A stretch of 64,000 bases of DNA from Myxococcales bacterium (GTDB taxonomy: Bacteria; Myxococcota_A; Polyangia; Polyangiales; JAFGIB01): assembly GCA_029880325.1 (NCBI GenBank), contig JAOUOP010000037.1:1-64000 (forward strand), in the 5' to 3' direction. The notes below the pieces were generated by a model, which was not told the origin of the DNA, searched no databases, and saw only the letters and a program-made list of their open reading frames with translations. Every line of letters starts with the position of its first letter. Position 1 is the stretch's first letter. Made by a program: the position numbers and the translations under genes. Below, piece after piece: positions 28,310 to 37,306 of this stretch.

Positions 28310-28345
28310 AAAAAAACCGCAAACGCACACCCGTCCCAACCCCGC
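28310..28345 (-). terminator. Possible terminator after the second TonB receptor gene
   Basis: On the minus strand just past the stop at 28348, a 5-bp ACCGC/GCGGT pairing is followed by seven consecutive T residues (28310-28316 read as A on the plus strand). The stem is short and the loop long, so the T tract is the main support. Confidence 0.35.
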
Positions 28346-28347
28346 GG

Positions 28348-30360
28348 TCAATCCCCCAGCTCCCCGATCACGCCCACCCAAACCCTGCGCCCCGGCAGCG
28401 GACGGCTCAGCACATCCGTACCCCTTCGATCCGAGTAGTTGTCCACGCGGCCGAAGAGCTGTAGCCCGCCGTCCAGCAGGCTTGCGCCGAGGCCCGCATC
28501 GAGCTCGATCCGCGACGGCAAGAACCCGCGCTCGCCCTCGTTCACGTAGAAGAAATCCACCACCGTCGCCTCGTGAAAAACGAAGAGCCCCAGCGCCTGC
28601 CCCCGCAGCAACCACAGCTCGCCCCGCCCGTGCAGGTTCAAGGCCGGCCGCATCGGAAGCCGCTGACCATTCACGTCCCGCGCGTCCATCCACGTCGCCG
28701 CCGCCTGCAGGCTGAGACGCTCCCACAGCCAACCACGGAGGCCCGCCTCCAGGCCCAGGATCCGGGCTTCTGCCACATTATCCGGCCGCACCGTCCACTG
28801 GGAGGTCGGCAGCAGCACGATCAGGTCCTCGATCCAAAGTCCAAAGCCCCGCAGCTCCAGCTGCCCCCGCAGCCCGGCGCCGCGACCCCTGTACACCAGA
28901 CCCAGTTCGCTCGAGACCGAGGCTTCCGGTCGCAGGCGCAGGTTCGCCTCACGCGTCGCCCGATCTCCGAACAGCTCTGCGATCGAGGGCAGCCGCCGCC
29001 CGCTGCCCACCGATGCCGACAGCGACAATCCTGGTGCCAGAGAAAACGCCGCCCCCAGGCGCCGTGTCCAGCTCTCTTGATCCCGATGGGCCCGCACCTC
29101 TTCGACCCCCTGCCTGCCCCGCAGCTCGGACACGTTCAGCTCCCCCCGCGCGCTGCCGCGCAGCTCCGCCGCTCGCCCCAAGATGCGTCCGAAGAGGCGC
29201 AGCTCCGCTCCGGCCGCCGCGCTTCGCCGCTCCGACGACCGCGGCGGCGAAGAAAACTCCAGCGGGTTTTCCGGATCCCGCTGTTCCTGCGACAGCGTCC
29301 CCACCAGCGTGCCCTCCATCCAACGCAGCAACCGATAGGAGCCGGCCCCCCGCAGCTGCAGCCGCCAAAGAGCGTCGTCGCTGGCCACGGGGTTGCCCAC
29401 ACCCAACTCCGGCACGCGATCATAGAGTTGGTCGCGCGCATGGACCGCGCTGGCCGTCAGCTCAAGCCGCTGCCGCCGTTCGCCATCCCCGTCCCGCGCT
29501 TGCTGCCGGTATTGCACGGCCAACAGGCCCCGAACCAGCTTCCGGTGAACCTCCTCGGAGGGCTGCGCCAGCGGCCCCGGCACACCTTGCAAGCGCCCGT
29601 GGGCCATGCCCAGCACCGAAAGCCGCCCCGGGCCCAACCCAACGCTGCCATGACCCAATCCACTGGCCTGTTCGATTCCCGCGTTGCGCTGGCGCGCAAT
29701 CCGATCGTCTTTCTCCACGAAGCGCGTGGTGCCGTCGTCGAGGTAGGGATAGTCGTCGTCGCTGCGGGCCAGGCCCACGTGGGAAAAAAAGCGCGGTCCG
29801 TGCCCTTCCTCCCCCGCCACCTCGCTGCTGGCCCCCAAGGACACGGCCCCGAACGAACCCGCGCTCGCCTGAACCCGCGCGCGCCGGCGCCGCGCGCTGC
29901 CCGGAATCAGCCGCAGCACTCCCCCGACCGCGCCCTGATCGAACCACAGCGGAACGCCCCCGCGATAGACCACCAGCCGATCGAACAGCTCAGGCGGCAA
30001 GGTGCCAAGGTCGAAGGCGCCGCCATCCGGTGAAGTCACCGCGATGGTGTCGATCAGCACGGCCGTATGGTCGAGTTCCGCACCGCGCAAGGACAGTCCC
30101 GAAAACCCTCCCAGCCCCCCCGCGCTACGCACCCGCGTGCCCGGAAGTTCCAGCACCGCACTGCCCAGATCCGCAACCGGCGTCGGCCGTTCGCGCAGCG
30201 GCACCCCGCTGGCGGCGGCGCTGGCGTCCTCGTCGTCAGTCGCCGCGATGCGGCCCGGCACCGTCGCCGTGGCCGACAGCGGCTCCTCCGCCATCGTCCC
30301 CGGCGCCACCCACAACCCGAGTACCAGCAACACACCCGGCCTGAAACGCGCGCAAACCAT
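28348..30360 (-). CDS. TonB-dependent outer-membrane receptor, vitamin/siderophore type
   Basis: A 670-residue outer-membrane receptor of ordinary length for siderophore or cobalamin transporters. Signal peptide residues 1-24. The plug at about 50-160 contains LPGTRVRSAGGLGGFSGLSL, LIDTIAVTSPDGGAFDLGTL and GGVPLWFDQGAVGGVLRLIP; the rest is a barrel with repeated R/E-flanked strands. Family features include RRLPSIAELFGDR and EARILGLEAGLRGWLWER. The last residues (GVIGELGD) lack the usual terminal aromatic residue, which is mildly odd. It follows slyD on the same strand by about 110 bp. No cobalamin riboswitch or Fur box was recognised upstream. Substrate unknown. Confidence 0.85.
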   Translation of the reverse strand: MVCARFRPGVLLVLGLWVAPGTMAEEPLSATATVPGRIAATDDEDASAAASGVPLRERPTPVADLGSAVLELPGTRVRSAGGLGGFSGLSLRGAELDHTAVLIDTIAVTSPDGGAFDLGTLPPELFDRLVVYRGGVPLWFDQGAVGGVLRLIPGSARRRRARVQASAGSFGAVSLGASSEVAGEEGHGPRFFSHVGLARSDDDYPYLDDGTTRFVEKDDRIARQRNAGIEQASGLGHGSVGLGPGRLSVLGMAHGRLQGVPGPLAQPSEEVHRKLVRGLLAVQYRQQARDGDGERRQRLELTASAVHARDQLYDRVPELGVGNPVASDDALWRLQLRGAGSYRLLRWMEGTLVGTLSQEQRDPENPLEFSSPPRSSERRSAAAGAELRLFGRILGRAAELRGSARGELNVSELRGRQGVEEVRAHRDQESWTRRLGAAFSLAPGLSLSASVGSGRRLPSIAELFGDRATREANLRLRPEASVSSELGLVYRGRGAGLRGQLELRGFGLWIEDLIVLLPTSQWTVRPDNVAEARILGLEAGLRGWLWERLSLQAAATWMDARDVNGQRLPMRPALNLHGRGELWLLRGQALGLFVFHEATVVDFFYVNEGERGFLPSRIELDAGLGASLLDGGLQLFGRVDNYSDRRGTDVLSRPLPGRRVWVGVIGELGD

Positions 30361-30472
30361 CGCCAGCAGCCCCGGCCGGCATGGCCGCTACCACAGGCAG
30401 CGACCCCGGCGGCGGGCCCGCATCTTGGCTGCATTCGAAGCGCGGCGGTACCTCAAAGCACCGCGCTGGCGC

Positions 30473-30970
30473 TCAATTCAGCTCGGCGGGATCGACGTGA
30501 TGGGGATGGCCGTGTTCGCGCTCATCCTCGGTGGCATCCCGGATCGACAGCACCTCGACCTCGAAGTGCAGCGTCATGCCGGCCAGTGGATGGTTTACAT
30601 CCACATATACCGTCTCCTCCTCGATGCCGACCACGAACAGCTCCATCTCCTCGCCATCCTCGTCCTCGACATCAAAGGGCAGGCCCAGCTCGAGCTCGAT
30701 TTCCGGCGGAAAGGCGTCGCGGGGCAGCGGTTGCGGGCCTGGACCCTGGCGCGGACCGTAGCCCTGCTCCGGCGGAATCACGGCGGTGATCGCATCACCC
30801 TCCGAGCAGCCCTCGAGCGCCTGCTCCAACCCGGCGACGACGTTACCGGCGCCGTGTAGATAGTAGAGAGGGTCGTCGGCGTCGCACCCATCGATGGCTT
30901 CGCCGTCGTCGTCTCTCAATACGAAGGCAATGCCCACGACCTTGTGATCACTCACACGTTCGGTGCCCAT
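30473..30970 (-). CDS. SlyD-like FKBP-type peptidyl-prolyl isomerase
   Basis: A 165-residue cis-trans prolyl isomerase/chaperone. The FKBP core is at residues about 5-70 and 130-150 (VVGIAFVLRDDDGEAID, YYLHGAGNVVAGLEQALEG, DAITAVIPPEQGYGPR). The insert-in-flap domain lies between (LGLPFDVEDEDGEEMELFVV), and NHPLAGMTLHFEVEVLSI closes the fold. The C-terminal metal-binding tail is short (EHGHPHHVDP) compared with enteric SlyD. The ATG at 30970 was chosen because upstream sequence is Arg-rich and non-homologous. Cytoplasmic; partners unknown. Confidence 0.9.
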   Translation of the reverse strand: MGTERVSDHKVVGIAFVLRDDDGEAIDGCDADDPLYYLHGAGNVVAGLEQALEGCSEGDAITAVIPPEQGYGPRQGPGPQPLPRDAFPPEIELELGLPFDVEDEDGEEMELFVVGIEEETVYVDVNHPLAGMTLHFEVEVLSIRDATEDEREHGHPHHVDPAELN

Positions 30971-31290
30971 GCCCTCCACTGTAGCTCGCTTCGCCGCTCC
31001 GCGCGTACTAATTGGCCCCATAAGAGGAAGACAAAAAGGGCCGCGCCACCGATCGCGGGGGGAGGGGGACACCCCGTTTTCGACCAGCGCGCGGCCGGCG
31101 CGAGCAGCGAGGCGCGGTCGGCGGGGGAAACCTCCCGCGCGCTGCGTCACGCACCCACAATATGAATCATCAATGAAACAGCGCAAGCCCTGGACCCCAC
31201 AAAATTATCTTCGGGGCCGCCGATTTTTCTTCGACGGAATCCGAAGGGCCCCGCGTTTAAAGACCTGAAACGAACGCAGGAGAGCCCCCT
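30971..31290 (+). promoter_or_regulatory. Divergent promoter region of slyD and the EF-hand/ECF operon
   Basis: A 320-bp gap with no gene. Bases 31155-31260 are unusually AT-rich for this window and probably hold the promoter of the rightward operon. Arms CGGGGCC (31212-31218) and GGCCCCG (31247-31253) are complementary with a 28-base loop and could be an operator or leader hairpin. No ECF-type -35/-10 pair was assigned with confidence. Confidence 0.4.
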
Positions 31291-32091
31291 ATGAACACGA
31301 CCTTCACCATTGCCGTCATCGCCACCATGCTCGCCGCGCCCGCGGCCCTGGCCCATCCCCGCGTGGCCCAAGGGGCCAAAGCGCGCTTCGAGCAACTCGA
31401 CACCGACAACAGCGGCGACGTCACCCTGAAGGAGCTGCGCGCCGGAATCGGGCGCCGCCTGAGCAAGCTCGACACAAATCACGATGGTCGTGTCACCCGC
31501 GAAGAGACCAGGACCCATCGCGAGCAGAAGCGCAAAGAGCGAGCAGCTCGGCGCGAGGTCCACAAGAGCGAGCGCGGCAAGCGCTTCGAAGCCATGCTCA
31601 AGAAGAAGGACCGGGACGGCGATGGCAAGCTCAGCCGCGCCGAGCTGTCGCGGATGCCCGACGAGCGCTTCGCGGCCATCGACAAAAACCGCGACCGCGC
31701 CCTGAGCATCGAAGAGCTGCGCGCCGCGCGCGCCCAGCGCACGACCGACTTCAGCGCGCGCCACGAAAAGCGCAAGGAAAGGCACGAGAAGTTCCGAGCC
31801 GCCCACGCTGAAATGCGCTTCGAGCGCCTCGACAGCGACCGCGACGGTGCCATCGAGTCGCCCGAAATCGACGCCCACGCCAAGCGCCGATTCGAGCGTT
31901 TGGACACCGACGACAGCGGTGCCCTGAGCAAGCAGGAGCTGCGGGCCCGCAAGCGCCACGGCTGGCATCGCGGTGAAGGTGGCGCCAAGAACAAGGGTGA
32001 GCACAAGGGCAAGCACAAGGGCAAGCACGAGGACAAGCACAAGGGCAAGCGCGGCGTCGAAAGCCTCGGCCAGGCCGGAGCCGCTGGTTGA
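31291..32091 (+). CDS. Secreted EF-hand protein with Lys/His-rich tail
   Basis: A 266-residue exported protein. A signal peptide (MNTTFTIAVIATMLAAPAAL-AH) is followed by five or six EF-hand calcium-binding loops with the DxDxDG pattern (DTDNSGDVTLKE, DTNHDGRVTREE, DRDGDGKLSRAE, DKNRDRALSIEE, DSDRDGAIESPE, DTDDSGALSKQE). The tail is a repeated KGKHKGKH-type basic, His-rich segment that could bind metal or polyanions. AGGAGAG lies upstream of the ATG. It leads the cluster that also encodes an ECF sigma factor, its likely anti-sigma factor and a metal-sensor-like protein. Periplasmic calcium or metal buffering is inferred. Confidence 0.88.
   Translation: MNTTFTIAVIATMLAAPAALAHPRVAQGAKARFEQLDTDNSGDVTLKELRAGIGRRLSKLDTNHDGRVTREETRTHREQKRKERAARREVHKSERGKRFEAMLKKKDRDGDGKLSRAELSRMPDERFAAIDKNRDRALSIEELRAARAQRTTDFSARHEKRKERHEKFRAAHAEMRFERLDSDRDGAIESPEIDAHAKRRFERLDTDDSGALSKQELRARKRHGWHRGEGGAKNKGEHKGKHKGKHEDKHKGKRGVESLGQAGAAG
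31993..32050 (+). repeat. Lys/His-encoding short tandem repeat
   Basis: Repeated aagggcaagcac-like 12-base units encode KGKH repeats at the C-terminus of the EF-hand protein. One unit has drifted to HEDK. Copy number could vary by slippage. Confidence 0.75.
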
Positions 32092-32243
32092 GCGCCCTGC
32101 CCGCGAGCGTCGCGGCCCTCGCGCGCCGGCAGCCACGGCTGCCACGTCCGTGCCCTGCGGCGGGATCTGGCGGCCGTGCTGCCTTGCGCCCGAGCCCCCA
32201 GCTTCCGCTAAGCTGGGCGCGCGCCCAACGCGGCTCCGACCCC

Positions 32244-32786
32244 ATGCAGCGCGAGACGGAAAGCGAGCTGATGCAGCGGGTGGCCGCCGGCGATACCCGG
32301 GCCTATCGCACCCTGAGCGATCACTTCCTGGACAAGATCGTCGCCCACGGCGCGCGCCTGCTGGGAGATCCCGCTGAAGCCGAAGAGGTGGCCCAGGAAA
32401 CCTTCCTCCGGCTGTGGCAGGGCGCGGCACGCTGGCGTCCCGAAGCGCGCCTGAGCACCTGGCTCTTCAAAGTCGCCCAGCGCCTCTGCATCGACCGCCT
32501 GCGCCGCCGGCGCGAAGTCGGCCCCGACGCCATCGATCGCCAAGAAGCCGGCGACCGACCCAGTGCCCTCTTGATGCGCAAACAGCTGGCCGAGCGCGTT
32601 TCACAAGCCCTGCTCGCGCTACCCGAGCGCCAGCGCGCGGCCATCTCCCTGGCCCACTACGAAGGCATGACCAACCCCGAAGTCGCCGAAGTGCTCGAAA
32701 TCAGCGTCGAAGCCGTGGAATCGCTGCTGGCCCGCGCCCGCAGAAGCCTGCGCAGCTCCCTGTCCAAGTATTACAGCCAAGAGTGA
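32244..32786 (+). CDS. ECF-type RNA polymerase sigma factor
   Basis: A 180-residue sigma-70 family factor of the extracytoplasmic-function class. Region 2 is at about 20-90 (YRTLSDHFLDKIVAHGARLL, EEVAQETFLRLWQ, LSTWLFKVAQRLCIDRLRRR). Region 4 is at about 115-170 (ALLALPERQRAAISLAHYEG, NPEVAEVLEISVEAVESLLA). It would direct polymerase to its own regulon once released from an anti-sigma factor. The ATG at 32244 fits the start of region 2. It is followed 13 bases later by an anti-sigma-like membrane protein gene. Confidence 0.92.
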   Translation: MQRETESELMQRVAAGDTRAYRTLSDHFLDKIVAHGARLLGDPAEAEEVAQETFLRLWQGAARWRPEARLSTWLFKVAQRLCIDRLRRRREVGPDAIDRQEAGDRPSALLMRKQLAERVSQALLALPERQRAAISLAHYEGMTNPEVAEVLEISVEAVESLLARARRSLRSSLSKYYSQE

Positions 32787-32799
32787 AGGGACTTTGACC

Positions 32800-33312
32800 A
32801 TGGATACCATGGATATCATGGACAACTCCAAGTTAACGCTCGGAATCCAGATCCACGGCGCCGACCTCTCGCGCTGGCCCGAGCCCCTGGCAGAGCAGGC
32901 CCGGGCCTGGCTCCGGAAGAACGAAGGTGCCCGCCACATCCTGGCCGAGGCACAGGCGTTCGAAGCCCTCCTCGACCAAGCGCCTGGCCACCGCCCATCG
33001 CCGGCCCTGCGCCGCGCCGTTGCCGAAATCCCGCTGCGTCATCCGCCCGAAACGGCCACACCGCGCCTGCCCTTCTTCCTCGCCAGCCTCCTGCGCGGCG
33101 CCCTCTCTGCGGCCTTCGTCCTGTTGGTCGGCATCACCGCTGGATGGCTCAGCGCAGGGCAGGACGCCGACACCGCCCCATCGCAGCCCGTCACCATCCT
33201 CGCGGCCCCCTCGGCGCAGGCTGCCGCGGAGCCCAGCGTTGAGGGCGCGGAACTAGAGGCCCTCATGCAGCTCGCCTTCGCCGACGAACTCCAAGCGGAG
33301 CTGGAGCCATGA
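32800..33312 (+). CDS. Anti-sigma-factor-like single-pass membrane protein
   Basis: A 170-residue protein with an N-terminal cytoplasmic part (about 1-85), one hydrophobic segment (LRGALSAAFVLLVGITAGWL) and a periplasmic Ala-rich part. The ATG at 32800 has GAAGGGA upstream. Its place directly after an ECF sigma gene, its topology, and the coupled stop (ATGA at 33309) with a sensor-like protein make it the likely anti-sigma factor. No zinc-binding HxxxCxxC motif is visible, so it is not a ZAS-type anti-sigma. Confidence 0.75.
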   Translation: MDTMDIMDNSKLTLGIQIHGADLSRWPEPLAEQARAWLRKNEGARHILAEAQAFEALLDQAPGHRPSPALRRAVAEIPLRHPPETATPRLPFFLASLLRGALSAAFVLLVGITAGWLSAGQDADTAPSQPVTILAAPSAQAAAEPSVEGAELEALMQLAFADELQAELEP

Positions 33313-33815
33313 CCCGCCTGCAACGGGCCATGCCCTGGGCCCTCGGCATCTCACTCGCCGTTAATCTCCTCCTGATCGGCTTCCTGGCCGGTCATCGCCT
33401 TGGTCGGCCGCAGCATGGAGCCGGTCTGGCGTCCGAGGGCCGCTGGCGCGAGCACGACGCCGGGTTACCGGGCCCGCGCCGGCTCCTGCGTCAAGCCCGC
33501 CGTGCCGGAGCCGGCGAACCGCTGCGCAAGCTCATGGGCGTCCACCGCGAAGGCCTGCGGGAAAACCGCCGCGCCTTGCAAAACGCCCGCCGGCGCGCCG
33601 CCGAAGCCATGGCCGCCGAGCCCTACGACCCCAAAGCCGCTGCAGCGGCGCTGGGCGTCGTGCGAGAGCACAGCGCCACGTCCCAGGCGGCCGCCCACCG
33701 TTTGCTGCTGGAGTTGGCCGAACAGCTCGACCCCCCGACCCGCAAGAACCTCTTCCAGCACAGCGAGCGACGCCGAAACCGCTGGCGGGGCAGTGAAGCC
33801 ACCGAAAACCGCTGA
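33309..33815 (+). CDS. Periplasmic heavy-metal-sensor/CpxP-like protein
   Basis: A 168-residue protein with an N-terminal membrane anchor (ALGISLAVNLLLIGFLAGH), then a helical, Arg-rich domain (LLRQARRAGAG, MGVHREGLRENRRALQNARR, LDPPTRKNLFQHSERRR) of the CnrX/CpxP-like 'heavy-metal resistance' type. In such systems the periplasmic domain senses metal or misfolded protein and relays the signal through the membrane anti-sigma. The ATG overlaps the previous TGA. No clear Cys/Met metal ligands are visible, so the signal may not be a metal. Confidence 0.72.
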   Translation: MTRLQRAMPWALGISLAVNLLLIGFLAGHRLGRPQHGAGLASEGRWREHDAGLPGPRRLLRQARRAGAGEPLRKLMGVHREGLRENRRALQNARRRAAEAMAAEPYDPKAAAAALGVVREHSATSQAAAHRLLLELAEQLDPPTRKNLFQHSERRRNRWRGSEATENR

Positions 33816-33833
33816 GCCACCGCCTCGCCGGCT

Positions 33834-34080
33834 CGGCGGGCCCAGCCCACCGCTGCGCCGGCTCGAAGCAGTTCGAGTTCGCCCAGCGGCCCCGAGGCGA
33901 TGGCGACGAGCCAGTAGTTCAGGGCAGCCATGTCGAGGAAGGGCACGCCGCAAAACAGCGGGTTCGGACAGTCGCCACCCCGCAGCATTTGCCTGGCTAC
34001 GTCCGCGTAGCCCGCGTCGTTGTCCAATGGCAGAAACCCCGGACCAGCAGAACAGTGAGAGCAACGCGAACGCTGCCTAG
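33834..34080 (-). pseudogene. Possible gene remnant
   Basis: The minus strand here reads a plausible protein segment (ARQMLRGGDCPNPLFCGVPF, then DMAALNYWLVAIASGPLG) without a convincing start, and it runs into the end of the sensor gene. I do not recognise it. It could be a decayed gene or chance. The rest of the gap to 34819 shows only low-quality open frames. Confidence 0.3.
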
Positions 34081-34819
34081 ATGTGCTCGGCGGCAGTGCT
34101 GAGCCGATGATCGGGGTCGATACGATGCCAGATCGAAGGACGGCCTCCGCCGGAATACTCCGCGTATTTCAAGGCGACCGGACGCCGCAGCTGGCGCCGT
34201 AGCGGTCCCGAGAGCGGATCATGACTCCCGCCGAGCACATCTAGGCCTGTCGGAGCGGCGCCGGCCCACGCGTCCTTCGAGTCACAGCTCGACCTCGCGC
34301 GATAGGTCGCGCCGGCCCATGGGCCCGGCCCAGGTGCCAGGTCCCAGCCGTCGCAGCTGTGCAAGGGCCAACCGGCAGTTAAGGAGCAGAAGCCTCCCTT
34401 GTGGGCCAAGGCCCCACAGAGAAACGCGTTGGTCGATTTCGCTACGATCCCCCGCGCCCGGCCGCGTCGTGCCGCGCTCGAGTACTGGGCGCACCGTGAC
34501 GCGCCTTGCTGGGCGGGCACGTCGAAGCCGACTCGACCGCCGCATAGCTCCTCGGGCCGTTCGCAGGCCAGCATCCGAGCCTGGCGTGCGAATCCTTCGC
34601 GACGAACTCGTGGCGGGCTTCACAACGGTGTCAGCGATGATCGCGGTCACCACCTGGGTCGGCATTGTCACGCCGCCGGGTGCGTTGTGGTCGCCGCGGG
34701 GCGTGAACACCCTCGCACTCCGCCGTCACGCACCCAAGGGGAAAGTGACTCGCTCGCAACCCCTAAGGGATCGGCCCGGTCATCCGATCTATGCAGTTCA
34801 CCCAGGCTTTGGAGGATGA
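34081..34819. other. Intergenic stretch without a supported gene
   Basis: About 740 bases with mixed, non-coding-looking frames on both strands. A minus-strand frame ending near 34077 contains LKYAEYSGGGRPSIWHRIDP and could be another remnant. The last 60 bases probably hold the promoter and the GGAGG ribosome-binding site (34811-34815) of the lipoprotein gene at 34820. Confidence 0.4.
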
Positions 34820-37306
34820 ATGCGGGTATCAAGGTTCACGTGCACGCTCGCGATCGCGCTGACGACGGCCCTGTGGGCCTGTTCGGATGATACGATGGAG
34901 ACATCGTCTCGGGATGATTCACCAGGGGACCCATCATCGCCGGACAACGGAACGACGCCGCCTGGGACGGAGCCCGATTCATCCCTGCCGAATGACGAGC
35001 CTGATACGGGCGACACCGCTGGGGAAGTGACCGATGCGGGAGCGCATCCTTCCGGTGACGCCAATACCGCCGAGACGTGCGCCGACGTGGATTGCTCCGC
35101 GCTCGACAGCGAATGCACTGTGGGTGCCTGCAGCCCCACCACCGGCGAGTGCGTCGCCGATCCGTTGAGCGCCGGAACTGCCTGCGGCGACAGCAGCGAC
35201 ACCGAGTGCAGCGCTCCCGACAGCTGCGACGGCGCGGGCGCTTGCCTCGCCAATCACGCGACCTCGGGGGCGAGTTGTGGTGACACCGGGGACGAGTGCA
35301 CGGTGGCCGATACCTGTGACGGTGCCGGTAGTTGCACCGACAACGGCTTCGTGACGGCTGGAACCTCCTGCGGCGACAGCAGTGACACCGAGTGCAGCGC
35401 TCCCGACAGCTGCGACGGCGCGGGCGCTTGCCTCACCCATCACGTGACCGCGGGGGCGAGCTGCGGCGACGCTGGGGACGAGTGCACGGTGGCCGATGCC
35501 TGTGACGGTGCCGGTAGCTGCACCGACAACGGCTTCGTGACGGCTGGAACCTCCTGCGGCGACAGCAGCGACACCGAGTGCAGCGCTCCCGACAGCTGCG
35601 ACGGTGCGGGCGCTTGCCTCGCCAATCACGCGACCTCGGGGGCGAGCTGCGGCGACGCTGGGGACGAGTGCACGGTGGCCGATACCTGTGACGGTGCCGG
35701 TAGCTGCACCGACAACGGCTTCCTGACGGCTGGAACCTCCTGCGGCGACGCCAGCGACACCGAGTGCAGCGCTCCCGACAGCTGCGACGGCGCGGGCGCT
35801 TGCCTCGCCAACCACGCGACCTCGGGGGCGAGCTGCGGCGACGCTGGGGACGAGTGCACGGTGGCCGATGCCTGTGACGGTGCCGGTAGTTGCACCGACA
35901 ACGGCTTCGTGACGGCTGGAACCTCCTGCGGCGACAGCAGCGACACCGAGTGCAGCGCTCCCGACAGCTGCGACGGCGCAGGCGCTTGCCTCGCCAACCA
36001 CGCGACCGCGGGCACCGGCTGTGGCGATGCCAGCGACACCCAATGTACCGACACCGACAGCTGTGACGGCAGCGGCTCGTGCCTGGCCAACCATGTGGCA
36101 GACGGGAGTGCCTGCAGCGATTGTGCAGATCCCGGCGGCTGCGACGGCTGTGACATGGGCAGCTGCACGGACCTGGGCTGTACGGAATTCGCCAGTGCCG
36201 GCGGCTATACTGGCTGCGAGGCGTTGCCCAAGCTCACGCGTTGCCCCGATATCAGTGCCACGGGCGCAGGCCTGTCGCTCACGGGCGACGGTGCCGAGGA
36301 TGTGGCCGTCGGCTTCAACTTCAAGTTTTATGAGGCAACCTACACAACGGTCAGCGTATCGGCCAACGGCGCCATCAGCCTCGGCTCGGGCGGCAGCGTC
36401 GGAGCCACCAACCAAGCCCTGGCCTCGCATACCCAGGGCGTACCGATCATCGCGGCCCTGTGGGACGACCTGGACCCGGCGGCCGCTGGCGCCCAGGTGT
36501 ACTGGGAGCTCATGGGCACCGCGCCCGAGCGCAGCCTCGTCGTGCAATGGCAGGCGCCACACGCGACCGGTAGTGACCCGGTCGATGCGCGCGCCGTCCT
36601 CTACGAGAACGAAGGCACCATCGAGGTCTGCTACGTCGACGCCGGCATGGGCAATGCAGCCCTCGACTCTGGCGCCTCCGCCACCAGTGGCGTCGCGCGC
36701 TACGATGCGTCGAGTGCGCTCCAATACAGCCACGACTCGGCCAACTTGGCCGACGGCCTGTTCCTTCGTTATGAGCGCGGTTCCTTCCTGTCTGCGGACT
36801 GGGAGGGGGTCCCGAGCGGCACATCCATTGTTGGCATGGACGGCTGGACCTCCTGGATCGGCCTCAGTGGTAGCGGCACAGTATCGAGCGACCAGGCCGC
36901 CAATGGCAGCAACTCGGGCTATCTCTCGGTCACTGGAATAGCGAACGACACCTTCCCGCCGATCACCTCCGGGCGCGTGACCATCGAGGCCAACGTGTAT
37001 CTGACCGATACAACGGGCTTCTACTTCTTCGTGTGCGACACCGAAAACGCCAGCACATGCGTATACGACCAGTACTTCGAGCTTTGGGGCGATCTCGGGG
37101 GCTACCCGGTTTCCGCTGCGGGTGCGCTCACCGTGGGCTCCTGGGTGCTGGCTCAGATGACCTTCGACTTCGACGCGGGAACGCTGAGCCAGAGCTACAA
37201 CGGGGTGACGGTGGGCAGTGGCAGCACCACCATGACGGGACTGCGAACCGTGGCATTCTATGGTGAGGACGCCTACCTGGACGACGTGCGCGTCTACGTA
37301 CCCTAA
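34820..37306 (+). CDS. Giant lipoprotein with Cys-rich tandem repeats, NIDO-like and lectin-like domains
   Basis: An 828-residue lipoprotein. Lipobox TALWAC is at about residue 21 and is followed by an acidic Pro/Asp linker. Residues about 122-400 consist of alternating 31-residue modules, each with six cysteines in pattern CGD..D.C...D.CDG.G.C, forming about four and a half 62-residue repeats. Residues about 455-620 resemble nidogen/adhesin-type beta domains (VSVSANGAISLGSGGSVG, IIAALWDDLDP, AVLYENEGTIEVCYVDAG). The C-terminal 200 residues look like a concanavalin-type sandwich. GGAGG lies five bases before the ATG. Probably a surface adhesin; the repeat number may be variable. Confidence 0.85.
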   Translation: MRVSRFTCTLAIALTTALWACSDDTMETSSRDDSPGDPSSPDNGTTPPGTEPDSSLPNDEPDTGDTAGEVTDAGAHPSGDANTAETCADVDCSALDSECTVGACSPTTGECVADPLSAGTACGDSSDTECSAPDSCDGAGACLANHATSGASCGDTGDECTVADTCDGAGSCTDNGFVTAGTSCGDSSDTECSAPDSCDGAGACLTHHVTAGASCGDAGDECTVADACDGAGSCTDNGFVTAGTSCGDSSDTECSAPDSCDGAGACLANHATSGASCGDAGDECTVADTCDGAGSCTDNGFLTAGTSCGDASDTECSAPDSCDGAGACLANHATSGASCGDAGDECTVADACDGAGSCTDNGFVTAGTSCGDSSDTECSAPDSCDGAGACLANHATAGTGCGDASDTQCTDTDSCDGSGSCLANHVADGSACSDCADPGGCDGCDMGSCTDLGCTEFASAGGYTGCEALPKLTRCPDISATGAGLSLTGDGAEDVAVGFNFKFYEATYTTVSVSANGAISLGSGGSVGATNQALASHTQGVPIIAALWDDLDPAAAGAQVYWELMGTAPERSLVVQWQAPHATGSDPVDARAVLYENEGTIEVCYVDAGMGNAALDSGASATSGVARYDASSALQYSHDSANLADGLFLRYERGSFLSADWEGVPSGTSIVGMDGWTSWIGLSGSGTVSSDQAANGSNSGYLSVTGIANDTFPPITSGRVTIEANVYLTDTTGFYFFVCDTENASTCVYDQYFELWGDLGGYPVSAAGALTVGSWVLAQMTFDFDAGTLSQSYNGVTVGSGSTTMTGLRTVAFYGEDAYLDDVRVYVP
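35183..36019 (+). repeat. 186-bp near-identical tandem repeat, about 4.5 copies
   Basis: Units begin at 35183, 35369, 35555, 35741 and 35927, each starting TGCGGCGACagc/gcc. Copies differ at only a few positions (for example GTGACGGCT versus CTGACGGCT, ACCCATCACGTG versus GCCAATCACGCG). High DNA identity, not just protein identity, points to recent duplication or homogenisation. Confidence 0.9.

Noticed and set aside
28573..30033. 486-residue frame opposite the TonB receptor
   Set aside because: Pro/Arg/Gln-rich shadow; the receptor frame has plug and barrel motifs and a signal peptide.
34979..36733. 584-residue antisense frame across the 186-bp repeats
   Set aside because: The repeat makes the antisense look repetitive too; the forward frame has the signal peptide and ribosome-binding site.
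36510..36941. Frame overlapping the NIDO-like domain with Ser/Arg-rich translation
   Set aside because: Shadow of the lipoprotein gene in another frame.
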